From the NCBI RefSeq assembly GCF_004297125.1, contig NZ_SCVD01000040.1, positions 62,001-126,000 on the forward strand: a DNA stretch of 64,000 nt. Reading direction: 5' to 3'. Positions within the stretch are counted from its first letter, which is position 1. The number at the start of each line of letters is the position of its first letter. Of the stretch, positions 8,633 through 18,368 are shown one piece after another. The DNA is from Phenylobacterium sp. Its GTDB lineage: Bacteria > Pseudomonadota > Alphaproteobacteria > Caulobacterales > Caulobacteraceae. Under the pieces are notes generated by a model. The model made no database searches. It was not told the origin of the DNA and saw only the letters and a list, made by a program, of their open reading frames with translations. The translations under genes were made by a program, and so were the position numbers.

Positions 8633-10108
8633 TCAAGACGCGCTGGTGACGATCAGCCGGGCGTAGAATTGCACCATCTTCTCCAGGTTCTTCAGCGTCA
8701 TGTGCTCGTTGGTGCCGTGGATCATCTCGATGTCCTTCAGCGAGAATTCCACCGGCTGGAAGCGGTAGACGTCCTTGGCCACGGGCGTGAGAAACCGGCT
8801 GTCGGTCCCGGCGGTGACCAGGCTGGGCGCCACCGGCGCGTCGGCCACCGCGCCGGCCGTGGCGGCCAGCACCTTCCACCCCCACGAACTGGTCGAGGAG
8901 ACGGGCGAGGGCTCGTTCGGCGGGCTGTTCCAGGCCAGGGTCACCGGCAGGTCGCCCACGGCCGCCTTGGCCCGCGCCATCACCGACGCCGAGGTGTCCC
9001 CCGGCGCGATGCGGTAGTTGATCCAGGCGGTGGCGTCCTGCGGCAGGACGTTCTCCTTCGGGCTGCCTTTCAGCATGGTCGGCGCGATGGTCGTGTGCAG
9101 CAGGGCGGCGCCCGCCGGCGTGGCGGCCGCCTGGCTGGTCAGCAGGCCGCCGAACAGCCACTCGTTGGCCACCGCCATCCGCACCACGAACGGCGCGCTA
9201 GGCGCCAGGGCCTTGACCATCTCGGCGCCGGGGCCGCGGAACGCCAGCGGGAACTGGTCGCCCGCGATGGCCACCAGGGCCTTGGACAAGGTCACCACGC
9301 CCCCTGAGTCCGGCGGCGGAGCGGAGGAATGGCCGCCCGTGGCCCTGGCCGTGACGCGCAGGGTGCCATAGCCCTTCTCCGCCGCGCCGATGACCGCGAC
9401 CTTGCCGCCGCTGATCGGGTTGTCGGTGATGACGGCCATGCCCTCGTCCAGCACGAACTCGGCGGTGATGCCGCGCGATTTCATGAGCTCCGCGGCCGCG
9501 CGGGCGCCCTGGCCGATCACCTCCTCGTCGCCGCCGGAGACGATCATCACGGTGCGGCGCGGCTTGTAGCCCTGCTTCGCCAGGGTCTCGATGGCCTCGA
9601 AGATGCCCACCAGCGAACCCTTGTCGTCGATGGCCCCGCGTCCCCAGACTGCGTCGTCGGCGATCACGCCCTCGAACGGCGGATGCTTCCAATCCTTCTC
9701 GGTCCCGGGCGTCACCGGCACCACGTCCTGGTGGGCCATCAGCACGATAGGGGCCAGGGCCTTGTCGGTCCCGGGCCAGGTGTAGACCAGGGTGCGGCTG
9801 GCCAGCTCCTCGCGTGTCATGGCCGCGTGGGCGGCGGGATAGTTCGTGGCCAGCAGCGCATGCAGCCGCGTCCATTCGGCGTCGACGTCCTCGGCCCGGT
9901 CCTGGTGGCGGATGGTGGGTATCCGGATCGCCTGGCTGAGCCGCTGGGCGGCGCCCGCCACGTCCACGCTCACCGGCGCGGCCACCTTGATCCCGGCGGT
10001 GTCGGCCGAGGCCGGCGGCTTGAAGGTAAGGGTGCGCGCCAGCACCACGGCGACCAGCACCACGAGCACGGCCAGGAGGCCGAGGGCGATCCGCCCGACG
10101 ATCCGCAT
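8633..10108 (-). CDS. M20 family metallopeptidase (carboxypeptidase S-like), N-terminal TM anchor
   Basis: VLMAHQDVVPV, WGRGAIDDKGSLVGIFEAIE, SGGDEEVIGQGA; start at MRIVGRIALGLLAVLV. Confidence 0.9.
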   Translation of the reverse strand: MRIVGRIALGLLAVLVVLVAVVLARTLTFKPPASADTAGIKVAAPVSVDVAGAAQRLSQAIRIPTIRHQDRAEDVDAEWTRLHALLATNYPAAHAAMTREELASRTLVYTWPGTDKALAPIVLMAHQDVVPVTPGTEKDWKHPPFEGVIADDAVWGRGAIDDKGSLVGIFEAIETLAKQGYKPRRTVMIVSGGDEEVIGQGARAAAELMKSRGITAEFVLDEGMAVITDNPISGGKVAVIGAAEKGYGTLRVTARATGGHSSAPPPDSGGVVTLSKALVAIAGDQFPLAFRGPGAEMVKALAPSAPFVVRMAVANEWLFGGLLTSQAAATPAGAALLHTTIAPTMLKGSPKENVLPQDATAWINYRIAPGDTSASVMARAKAAVGDLPVTLAWNSPPNEPSPVSSTSSWGWKVLAATAGAVADAPVAPSLVTAGTDSRFLTPVAKDVYRFQPVEFSLKDIEMIHGTNEHMTLKNLEKMVQFYARLIVTSAS

Positions 10109-10173
10109 GAGAAGACCCTTCCCCTTTTCGGCGATCCTTGACGGTCCTGCGATTGAACCGCAAGGCGCGGCGG

Positions 10174-12090
10174 CTACTTCGGCTTGAACGCCAGCAGGAC
10201 GTTGCCCTCGGCCTGGCCGAACATGCCGTAGCCCGAGCTCGCCAGGACGAGGCCGTTGACGCCGACGATGGATACCGCGTCGAAAGCGCCGCCCTTGCCG
10301 GGCACGCCGTTCAGGGTCGGGAACGGGCGCAGCGTGTCGTAGCGCCAGAGCTCGGCGCCCGTCTTGCCGTCCAGCGCGAACAGGCGGCCGTCCAGGCTGC
10401 CCTGCAGGACCGCCCCGTCGATCACCGTCGGCGCGCCGGAGAAGCCGTAGACCCGCTCGCAGCGGGGCGCCTTCCTGGCCCGCTCGCCCGCGCAGTCGGC
10501 GGTGACGGTATAGTGCCACCTGATCTCGCCGGTGTTGGCGTCGACGGCGTACATGCCGATCTGCAGCTTCGGATCGAAGGCGGGCTGTCCAGGCAGGGGC
10601 CGGCCCACGTTCGAGATCGGCGCGTAGACCAGGTCGTTCTCGAAGGCGATGCCCCAGTGGATACCGCCCATGGGCCCGCCCGCGCCGAGGTCGCGCCGCC
10701 AGACCACCTTGCCGGTCTCCGGCTCCAGCGCCCACAGCGTGCCGGACTTCTGGCCGGCCAGCAGCAGTTCGCGGCCGTTCGCCAGCTTGGCCAGGATCGC
10801 CGAGGCGCCGAAGTCGACGTCGCGGAAGACCGTATCCTTGACGCAGTTCAGCTTGTCCGCCGCCGGGTTGGGGCCGCAGCCGATGGTGAAGATGTCGTTG
10901 GCGGTGGCCTGCATGCTCCAGGCCTCGGTCCCGTCCTTCAGCCGGATGGCGATCAGGGCGTCGGTGTTGTGGTGGGCCGGCGGCGAGTTAGCCTCGCCCG
11001 TGCCGAAGTAGATCAGGCCGCGCTTCTCGTCGATGACGGGCGAGTTCCAGATCGGCGCGCCCGAGGGGCCGAACAGCGGCTTGCCGTCGCCGCGGTCCTT
11101 GATCGGCTGAGCGTCGGGCATGGTGTCGTAGCGCCACTGCTGCTGACCCGTCCTGGGATCCAGCGACAGCACCACGCCGTGGTTGTTGCAGCACGAGACC
11201 TTGTTGTCGCCACCGACGGTGATCTCGAACTGCGAGACGGGCACGATGATGCGGTCCTTGAGGACGCGCGGCGTCCCCGTGGTCATCGAGTAGGAATAGA
11301 TCGCGACGTTCTTCGTCCACAGCGGCTTGCCGGTGCGGGCGTCGACGACGTGGACGGTGGAATCCAGACCGGAGAAGGCCAGGACGGGCGTGCCGTCGGC
11401 GATCACGCCATAGGACGGACTGGAGCGCAGCGGCGCGCCGCCGGGGGTGTTGTAGACCCACTTCACGCACGGCTTCGCCGGGTCGCTGACGTCGAAGGCG
11501 TACATCGCGCCGGCCTCGGCGACCGGCAGGAAGACGCTCTTGCCGACCACGGCGGGCTGGGCCCGCATCATGGTCACGTCCGGGAAGCCGATGGCCCAGG
11601 CCAGGTCCAGCCTGCCGAGGGAGGCCCTCGACAGGCCGGCCTGCCTGGCCGTGAGGGTGCGGGTGTTGCGCGCGTCGAATCCGAAGGTGGTGATGGTTGG
11701 CGCGGCCTTCAGGTCGACCGCCAGGCGTGCGCCGGTGCAGGCCATGGCCTTGCTCCAGGTCTCGGCCGACCTGGTGGTCTTGCCGGTCAGGTAGCTGATC
11801 AGCTCTCCGCGGGTCTCGTCGGTGAGGCCGGCCCCCTGCGCCTGCATCTTGCCCTGGGTGAGCGCGAAGTTGAGCGTCTGGTAGCTCATCGCCTCCAGGT
11901 TCGCCTTGGATGGCGAGCGGCTGGTCTCCGGGTTGTCGTGGCAGGCCGCGCACTGCAGCCGGTAGATCGCCTGGCCCGGGTGCGGCAGCGCGTTCGCCGG
12001 CTGCACCTGTGGTTGCTGGGCCTTCGCCCCGCCGCCGAACATCAAGCCCACGGCCAACGCCGCAGCCGCAAGACCGCCCACCCGCTTCAT
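10174..12090 (-). CDS. PQQ-dependent beta-propeller dehydrogenase with N-terminal cytochrome c domain (PVA-dehydrogenase-like)
   Basis: Signal peptide; CAACHD haem motif near the N-terminus; repeated GxxxWxYD / LWALEPETGKVVWRRDLG PQQ blades. Confidence 0.85.
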   Translation of the reverse strand: MKRVGGLAAAALAVGLMFGGGAKAQQPQVQPANALPHPGQAIYRLQCAACHDNPETSRSPSKANLEAMSYQTLNFALTQGKMQAQGAGLTDETRGELISYLTGKTTRSAETWSKAMACTGARLAVDLKAAPTITTFGFDARNTRTLTARQAGLSRASLGRLDLAWAIGFPDVTMMRAQPAVVGKSVFLPVAEAGAMYAFDVSDPAKPCVKWVYNTPGGAPLRSSPSYGVIADGTPVLAFSGLDSTVHVVDARTGKPLWTKNVAIYSYSMTTGTPRVLKDRIIVPVSQFEITVGGDNKVSCCNNHGVVLSLDPRTGQQQWRYDTMPDAQPIKDRGDGKPLFGPSGAPIWNSPVIDEKRGLIYFGTGEANSPPAHHNTDALIAIRLKDGTEAWSMQATANDIFTIGCGPNPAADKLNCVKDTVFRDVDFGASAILAKLANGRELLLAGQKSGTLWALEPETGKVVWRRDLGAGGPMGGIHWGIAFENDLVYAPISNVGRPLPGQPAFDPKLQIGMYAVDANTGEIRWHYTVTADCAGERARKAPRCERVYGFSGAPTVIDGAVLQGSLDGRLFALDGKTGAELWRYDTLRPFPTLNGVPGKGGAFDAVSIVGVNGLVLASSGYGMFGQAEGNVLLAFKPK

Positions 12091-12241
12091 AGCGCTTCCC
12101 CCAAAGACGCGCCGCGTGGCTCTACCGGCCCGCGTGCGGTTTCGAAGATACGGAATCCTGCGTCCGCGTCCACCTTGACCGAGGGGCAAGCGCTGTCGCA
12201 AATGGCCGCAAACTCAAACAACCGTTTGGAAGGACGCCCCG

Positions 12242-13039
12242 ATGAGCCCAGTTCTGGAAGCCCCCGCCGTGAGCGCCAACGGTCTGTTCGACCTGACCGG
12301 GAAGGTGGCGGTGATCACCGGCTCGTCGCGCGGCATCGGCCGGGCGATCGCCGAGCGGATGGCCCAACAGGGCGCCAAGGTGGTGATCTCGTCCCGCAAG
12401 GCCGGCCCCTGCGACGAGGTGGCCGCCCTGATCAACGAGCGGAGCCCCGGCCACGCCATCGCCGTGCCGGCCAACATCTCGTCGAAGGAGGACCTTCAGC
12501 GGCTGATGGACGAGACCCGCAAGGCGTTCGGCAAGATCGACATCCTGGTCTGCAACGCCGCGTCGAATCCCTACTACGGCTCGCAGCTCGAGATCACCGA
12601 CGACGCCTTCACCAAGATCCTGGCCAACAATATCATCGCCAACAACTGGATGATCCAGATGGTGGCCCCGGAGATGAAGGAACGTAAGGACGGCGCGATC
12701 ATCGTGATCTCGTCGATCGGCGGCCTGCGCGGCACCGAGGTGATCGGCGCCTACGCCATCTCGAAGGCGGCCGACATGCAGCTGGCCCGCAACCTGGCCA
12801 AGGAACTCGGGCCCTACAACATCCGCATCAACTGCGTCGCGCCGGGCCTGGTGAAGACCGACTTCGCCAAGGCGCTGTGGGACAATCCGGCCGGCGAAGA
12901 ACGCGCCAGCACCGGCACCCCGCTCCGCCGCCTGGGCGAGCCCGACGACCTGGCCGGCGCAGCGGTCTACCTGGCATCTCGGGCCGGCGCCTGGACGACC
13001 GGCCAGACCATCGTGGTGGACGGCGGGAGCACCTGCTGA
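12242..13039 (+). CDS. SDR-family oxidoreductase
   Basis: GKVAVITGSSRGIGRAIAERMAQQGAKVVISSRK, NAASNPY, YAISKAADMQLARNLAKEL. Confidence 0.9.
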   Translation: MSPVLEAPAVSANGLFDLTGKVAVITGSSRGIGRAIAERMAQQGAKVVISSRKAGPCDEVAALINERSPGHAIAVPANISSKEDLQRLMDETRKAFGKIDILVCNAASNPYYGSQLEITDDAFTKILANNIIANNWMIQMVAPEMKERKDGAIIVISSIGGLRGTEVIGAYAISKAADMQLARNLAKELGPYNIRINCVAPGLVKTDFAKALWDNPAGEERASTGTPLRRLGEPDDLAGAAVYLASRAGAWTTGQTIVVDGGSTC

Positions 13040-13043
13040 TCGC

Positions 13044-13712
13044 CTAAACCTTCACCACCAGTTCCAGCCCGTTGTCGAAGGGCAGGGTCATGGTCCTGAG
13101 GCCGTTCTTCGGGTCGTCGACGAATTCGAAGAAGTGGCGGTAGGCGTGGCGGAACTGGTCGGTGTTGTCGGCGACGACGACCGCGCCGGGCCGCAGGTGC
13201 GGCGCGATCAGCTCCAGGGCGGGGCGGGCCATCTCGGTCCAGATGTCCATCAGCACGAAGTCGACCGGTCCCTCGATCGCCTTCAGCGTCTCGCGCAGGT
13301 CGCCCTCGCGCAGGTCGATGAGGTCGGCGGCGCCCGCCGCCGCGAAGTTGGCGCGCGCCTGGACGGCCTTGGCCGGCTCGTACTCGGTTCCGATCACCAC
13401 CCCGCCGCCGTTCGCCCGCACCGCGTCGGCCAGGTAGAGCGTCGAGACGCCGAAGCTGGTGCCGACCTCCACGACCCGCGTGGCCCTGAGCGCGCGGCAC
13501 AGCATGTGGCAGAACTCCGCCTTGACCGGTTGGAGGGCGACAAGCTTGTCGGCCATGAAGCGGTTGGCCTCGGCGTCCAGCCCGTCCCAGCTGAGGTCGC
13601 CCTTCTTCGCCCGCTCCATGAAGTAGCCCACGGTGACGGCCTCCTGGGCCGCGCTCTGCGCCTGCAGCGCGTCGATGCGCGCCTGCAGGGCCGGGTCGGT
13701 CAGCACGCTCAT
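13044..13712 (-). CDS. O-methyltransferase (class I SAM-dependent)
   Basis: VVEVGTSFGVSTLYLADAVRANGGGVVIGTEYEP, DFVLMDIWTEM. Confidence 0.85.
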   Translation of the reverse strand: MSVLTDPALQARIDALQAQSAAQEAVTVGYFMERAKKGDLSWDGLDAEANRFMADKLVALQPVKAEFCHMLCRALRATRVVEVGTSFGVSTLYLADAVRANGGGVVIGTEYEPAKAVQARANFAAAGAADLIDLREGDLRETLKAIEGPVDFVLMDIWTEMARPALELIAPHLRPGAVVVADNTDQFRHAYRHFFEFVDDPKNGLRTMTLPFDNGLELVVKV

Positions 13713-14083
13713 TTCCAGCTCTCGGTCTCGTACTGCATGGCTCCCGCCACGTTGCCCTCGGTGTCGCGGAAGAAGATCAGCTCGCCCACGCCCTCGATGC
13801 GGAAGGGCGGCATCAGGATGGTCCCGCCGCCGGCTTCGATGGCGGCGATGGTCGCCTTGATGTCGTCGACGCCGAAGGTGAGCTCCATCCCCGGCATGCG
13901 TTGCCCGCCGACGTCGCGCCGGCCCTGCAGCGCGCCCAGGTGGCCCTCGCCGGTGGTGCGCGTCTGGTAGAAGCCGGGCGGCCCCCAGGGGGTGAAGCTC
14001 CAGCCGAACACCTCCTCGTAGAACCGCTTGGCGCGCGGCACGTCGTCGGCGTTGATGGCGAAGTGGCGGAGGGTTCCGGGCAT
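13709..14083 (-). CDS. VOC family protein (glyoxalase/bleomycin-resistance fold)
   Basis: FAINADDVPRAKRFYEEVFGWSFTPWG...FFRDTEGNVAGAMQ. Confidence 0.87.
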   Translation of the reverse strand: MPGTLRHFAINADDVPRAKRFYEEVFGWSFTPWGPPGFYQTRTTGEGHLGALQGRRDVGGQRMPGMELTFGVDDIKATIAAIEAGGGTILMPPFRIEGVGELIFFRDTEGNVAGAMQYETESWK

Positions 14084-14152
14084 GGCGAAGGCTCCTTCGC
14101 CGCCAAGCTAGACCTATCGACGTTCGGCGTACTTGCGCTAGTCTGACGAATT

Positions 14153-14923
14153 ATGTCGCAAGCACGCCAGAATGTGCGGGACGTCGATGGCTTCCCCGTC
14201 CGCGGCCTAGCCGTGACCTATCGCGACCGGGCCCGCCTTGACCGCCACACCCACCCGTGGGCGCAGCTCGTCTACGCGGCCACCGGGACCATGCGGGTGG
14301 CGACGCCCACCGCCGCCTGGCTGGTTCCGCCCACCCGGGCGATCTGGGTCCCCGGCGGCGTGGCGCACGAAATCGAGATGCGCGGGACGGTGGCCATGCG
14401 CACGCTCTACCTGGCCCCGGCGGGCGAGGACCCGAGGCTGGCCGGCTGCCGGGCCATCGAGGTCGCGCCGCTGCTGCGGGAGCTGATCCTCCACATCGTG
14501 AAGCTGGGCTTGCTGGACGCGGACGATCCCGCCCACGCACGGCTGGAAGGCCTGCTGGTCGACCTGCTGGCGGCGGGGGAGACCGCACCCCTGGAGCTGC
14601 CGCTGCCGACCGATCCCCGCGCCCGCGGGTTCGCCGACCGGCTGCTGGCAGAGCCGGGCGCGGAAGCGTCGTTTACCGAATTGGCCCGTGGATCGGGGGC
14701 GAGCCTGCGCACCCTGCAGCGGCTGTTCCTGGCCGGGACCGGCCTGTCTCTGGAAGCCTGGCGCGGACGGGCCCGGATGCAGCAGGCGGTGGTGTCGCTG
14801 AGCGCCGGCGCTTCGGTGACCGCCGCGGCCCTGGAGGCCGGCTACCAGAGTCCCTCGGCCTTCATCGCCGCCTTCAAGCGGGCCTTCGGCGTCACGCCGG
14901 CGCGGTGGCGTGCGGCGCCTTGA
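14153..14923 (+). CDS. AraC-family transcriptional regulator with cupin N-terminus
   Basis: LDRHTHPWAQLVYAATG; HTH ASLRTLQRLFLAGTGLSLEAWRGRARMQQAV..AGYQSPSAFIAAFKRAFGVTPARWR. Confidence 0.9.
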   Translation: MSQARQNVRDVDGFPVRGLAVTYRDRARLDRHTHPWAQLVYAATGTMRVATPTAAWLVPPTRAIWVPGGVAHEIEMRGTVAMRTLYLAPAGEDPRLAGCRAIEVAPLLRELILHIVKLGLLDADDPAHARLEGLLVDLLAAGETAPLELPLPTDPRARGFADRLLAEPGAEASFTELARGSGASLRTLQRLFLAGTGLSLEAWRGRARMQQAVVSLSAGASVTAAALEAGYQSPSAFIAAFKRAFGVTPARWRAAP

Positions 14924-16079
14924 TCGACAACTCCCGCGCCCTGGCCAGCCGCGTCACGCCCTCGTCGAGCGTTGCATCGCCCTTGGAAAAGCACAGCCGC
15001 GCGATGGTGGTCACCGGGTCTGCTTCGTAGAAGGCCGAGACCGGGATCGCCGCGACCCCGGCCTCTTTCACCGCGCGCAGGCAGAAGTCGCGGTCGCCCT
15101 GGGCGATCCCGGAGCCGGCGAGGTCGACGTTGAGGAAATAGGTCCCCTGGCTGGGGAGCACCGCGAAGCCCTCGCGCTTCAACCCCTCGGTCAACCGGTC
15201 GCGCGAGCGCTCCAGCCCGCGCGGCATGTCGCGGAACCAGTCGGCCGAGTTCTCCAGGCCCCAGGCGACGGCCGCCTGCAGGTTGGGCGGCGTGGTGAAG
15301 GTCAGGAATTGGTGGGCGCGCGCCAAACTGTGGGTGAGGGCGGGCGCTGCGCAGAGGTAGCCCACCTTCCAGCCGGTGAGGCCGAACATCTTGCCGGCCG
15401 ACCCGATCTTCACCGTCCGCTCGCGCATGCCCGGAAAGGCGATCAGCGGCCGGTGGCGCGCGTTCCCGAACACCACCTGCTCCCAGACCTCGTCGCAGAT
15501 CGCCACCGCGTCGTGGGCGACGCAGAACTCGGCCAGCAGGGCCAGGTCCTCGTCCGGCAGCACCACACCCGTGGGGTTGACCGGGTTGTTCAGCACCACG
15601 AACCGCGTCCGTTCGCTGAACGCCGCCTCCAGCATGGCGCGGTCGAAGCGCCAGTGCGGCGGCGCCAGGTTCACCAGCTTGACCGTCCCGCCCGCCCGCC
15701 GGATCAGCGGCAGGTAGGCGTCGTAGAACGGCTGGAAGACGATCACCTCGTCGCCCGGCTCGATCAGGGCGAAGAAGCTGGCGGCCAGGGCCTCGGTCGC
15801 CCCGGAGGTGACGGTCACCTCGGTGGCCCAGTCCAGGTCCAGGCCCTGGTGGCGGCCATAGTGGTCGGCCACCGCCTGGCGCAGCTCCGGCAGGCCGGCC
15901 ATGGGCGGATACTGGTTGTAGCCGGTCATCACCGCCTCGGCGGCCTTGGCGCGGACGGCCTCGGGCCCAGGATCGTCCGGGAAGCCCTGGCCCAGGTTCA
16001 CCGCGCCGGTGGCGCGCGCGAGGCCCGACATCTCCTCGAAGATGGTGGTGGGCAGGCTTGAGAAAATCGCATTCGGCAT
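14892..16079 (-). CDS. PLP-dependent class I/II aminotransferase (methionine/kynurenine aminotransferase-like)
   Basis: GAVNLGQGFPDDPGP, NNPVNPTGVVL, KIGSAGKMFGLTGWKVGY. Confidence 0.9.
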   Translation of the reverse strand: MPNAIFSSLPTTIFEEMSGLARATGAVNLGQGFPDDPGPEAVRAKAAEAVMTGYNQYPPMAGLPELRQAVADHYGRHQGLDLDWATEVTVTSGATEALAASFFALIEPGDEVIVFQPFYDAYLPLIRRAGGTVKLVNLAPPHWRFDRAMLEAAFSERTRFVVLNNPVNPTGVVLPDEDLALLAEFCVAHDAVAICDEVWEQVVFGNARHRPLIAFPGMRERTVKIGSAGKMFGLTGWKVGYLCAAPALTHSLARAHQFLTFTTPPNLQAAVAWGLENSADWFRDMPRGLERSRDRLTEGLKREGFAVLPSQGTYFLNVDLAGSGIAQGDRDFCLRAVKEAGVAAIPVSAFYEADPVTTIARLCFSKGDATLDEGVTRLARARELSIKAPHATAPA

Positions 16080-16128
16080 TAGGTCGACATTGGCCGCAGA
16101 CGGCGGCGCTGACCACCCCGGAGGGCCC

Positions 16129-16581
16129 ATGGAGATCGTGGAGTTCCAGCCCCATCACGCCGAAGCCTTTCACCGGCTGAACGAGGCGTGGATATCGAAG
16201 TACTTCGCGCTGGAGGCAAAGGACCTCGAGGTGCTGACCGCCCCCCAGGCGAAGATCATCGACAAGGGCGGCCGCATCTTCATGGCGTTGAAGGACGGCG
16301 TGGCCGTGGGCTGCGCGGCCCTGCTGAAGATGGACGACGGCGGCTACGAGGTGGCCAAGATGACCGTGTCGGAGGACCTGCGCGGCTCGGGCCTGGGCCG
16401 TCGGCTCATGCAGCGCTGCATCGACGCCGGCGCGCAGATGGGGGCTACGCGCCTCTACCTTGAGACCAACTCGTCCTTGGGCCCGGCGCTGGGCCTCTAT
16501 CGCGCCATGGGCTTCCGCGACCTCGCGCCCGTCGAGACGCCCTACGTGCGCGCCGACGTGTTCATGGAAAGACCCTACTGA
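16129..16581 (+). CDS. GNAT-family N-acetyltransferase
   Basis: YEVAKMTVSEDLRGSGLGRRLMQRCIDAGAQMGATRLYLETNSSLGPALGLYRAMGF. Confidence 0.9.
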   Translation: MEIVEFQPHHAEAFHRLNEAWISKYFALEAKDLEVLTAPQAKIIDKGGRIFMALKDGVAVGCAALLKMDDGGYEVAKMTVSEDLRGSGLGRRLMQRCIDAGAQMGATRLYLETNSSLGPALGLYRAMGFRDLAPVETPYVRADVFMERPY

Positions 16582-16595
16582 CCTCGCTTCTCTTG

Positions 16596-16612
16596 TTGCG
16601 AACGACTCGCAA
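16596..16612. promoter_or_regulatory. Fur-like palindrome TTGCGA-N5-TCGCAA upstream of the 16651 ORF
   Basis: Perfect 6-5-6 inverted repeat, 39 bp upstream of the ATG. Confidence 0.45.
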
Positions 16613-16650
16613 TAGCAATAGCGTCGGCCGGCTTCCCCCGGAGTCTGGCC

Positions 16651-17127
16651 ATGCAAGACCTCAAGCCCCACGACGATCTCCTTCATGGCGAGCGGCTGCT
16701 GATCCGCACCGTCCGCCTGCTGGCCCTGGCCTCGCCCTGCCACAGCCTGAAGGCGCATTTCGAGGACGCCTGCGGCTGCGCCGGACAGTCGGCCTACCGG
16801 ATGCTGGAGGCCTTCGTGCAGCAGCTCGGCCTGCGCGGCCGGCGCAGGGTGACGCTGTCGATCCCCGCCGATCCGCGGCTGACCGACGACGAGGCCCTGA
16901 TCCTCGACGCCTTCGGCTGCGCCCAGGCCGAGGACTACCGGTCGCTGGACGAGCGGCTCACTGGCCTTCTCGGCGTCCCTCCGCCCTTCGCCGTGGGCGC
17001 CGCCGCCTGCACCGTGGCCGAGACCCTGGCGTTGAACGGCCTGATGCTGCGCGCACGGCCGGCCCCCGACGCCTTCATCCCGCAGGCGTGGGGGCAAGAC
17101 GCCTGCCTGCGCATGGCGGCCGAGTAG
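16651..17127 (+). CDS. Conserved hypothetical protein
   Basis: Clean ORF with good codon bias in the intergenic gap; Cys-containing, no recognised domain. Confidence 0.7.
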   Translation: MQDLKPHDDLLHGERLLIRTVRLLALASPCHSLKAHFEDACGCAGQSAYRMLEAFVQQLGLRGRRRVTLSIPADPRLTDDEALILDAFGCAQAEDYRSLDERLTGLLGVPPPFAVGAAACTVAETLALNGLMLRARPAPDAFIPQAWGQDACLRMAAE

Positions 17128-17131
17128 GGCG

Positions 17132-18364
17132 CTACCGGCGGTCCCGGGCGAGGCGCAGGATCGCGCCGTTGCGATCGTCGGCGACCCAGATCGCCCCGTC
17201 CGTCGCCACCGCCAGCCCAACCGGCGCGCCCGCGGGACGCCGGCCCTTCACGGCCCGCCAGCCGGGCGTCAAGTCCAGCGGCTTGGAAGCCGTGGGCAGG
17301 CCGGCGGCGTCCAGCTCGTAGGCCAGCAGGCGTGAGCCGGTCGGCTGGTAGCCGTGCAGGCTGACGATCAGCCGGCCCGCCAGCTCCGGAAACATCGCGC
17401 CCCGATACTCGATCAGGTCCAGCGGCGCGCCGTGGGGCGGCAGCAGGCGCGCGGGCTTGCGGTAGGGCGCGCAGGCGACCTTCTTCGCCTTCCACGCCGG
17501 CGCCGGCTGGTTCGCGCCCATGCAGTAGGGCCAGCCGTAGTGGGCGCCGGCCTTGAGCACGTTCAGCTCCTCCGGCGGCCAGGCCGGGTCGGGGACGTCG
17601 ATGCTGTTCTCGGCCTGGAGGATCGTTCCGGCCCTGGTCCGCACCATCGCCAGCGAGTTACGCAGGCCGCGGGCGAACACCGAAGGCTTGCTCGCCCATC
17701 GGCCCGCGCCCTCATAGCCGAAGCGCCAGACGGCCGCGTGGCGCTCGGCCTCGGCGCAGCGGGCCTCGCCGGGCTTCGGCGGGCACTGGTCGGACGGCGC
17801 GCCGACATTGACCAGCAGGCTGCCGTCGCCGTCGAAGATGAAGGCCGACAGCGGGTGGCGGTTTTCGTGCAGGCGGTTGTCGGGCAGGCCCTCGATGACG
17901 GGCGTGAGCGTGGCCTGCGGGTCGGTCGCGTCGGGATCGAAGCGGCGGATGCGGCTCATCTCGCCGAGGTAGACTTGGCCGTCCGGCCCCACGGCCAGGG
18001 TGTGTGGCAGGTCCAGCCCGGTCAGCAGGCGCCTCAAGGTGGGTTCGCCGCCGGGCTTCGGCGTCAGCCGCCAGACCGAGCCGCGGCCCGGATCCCAGGT
18101 GCCCAGGTCGACCACCAGCCAGTCGCCGCCCGGCAGCGCCAACAGGGTCCGTGGCATGTGGAGGGTGCGCTTCGAAGGCGGCAGGCCGGCGGGCGGCGGC
18201 GCCAGCACCAGGCCGGCGCAGAGGCCCTTCAGCGTCTCGATAGGCGCTCGGGCATAGCCGTCGCAGGTCCTGCCGTCGCGGGCGTAGCCCCATTGGGGCA
18301 GGGATTGCGCCTGCGCCGCGCCGCCGAGCAGCGCGAGCGCCAGGGCGGCGATCAGGCGGCGCAT
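17132..18364 (-). CDS. PQQ-dependent sugar dehydrogenase (glucose/sorbosone dehydrogenase family)
   Basis: Signal peptide; LPHTLAVGPDGQVYLGEMSRIRRFD, HENRHPLSAFIFDGDGSLLVNVGAPSDQC, GAHYGWPYCMG. Confidence 0.87.
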   Translation of the reverse strand: MRRLIAALALALLGGAAQAQSLPQWGYARDGRTCDGYARAPIETLKGLCAGLVLAPPPAGLPPSKRTLHMPRTLLALPGGDWLVVDLGTWDPGRGSVWRLTPKPGGEPTLRRLLTGLDLPHTLAVGPDGQVYLGEMSRIRRFDPDATDPQATLTPVIEGLPDNRLHENRHPLSAFIFDGDGSLLVNVGAPSDQCPPKPGEARCAEAERHAAVWRFGYEGAGRWASKPSVFARGLRNSLAMVRTRAGTILQAENSIDVPDPAWPPEELNVLKAGAHYGWPYCMGANQPAPAWKAKKVACAPYRKPARLLPPHGAPLDLIEYRGAMFPELAGRLIVSLHGYQPTGSRLLAYELDAAGLPTASKPLDLTPGWRAVKGRRPAGAPVGLAVATDGAIWVADDRNGAILRLARDRR

Positions 18365-18368
18365 GAGG

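Noticed and set aside
10138-12687. 849-aa plus-strand ORF over the PQQ dehydrogenase
   Set aside because: Antisense shadow ORF; the minus strand carries the signal peptide, haem motif and propeller repeats
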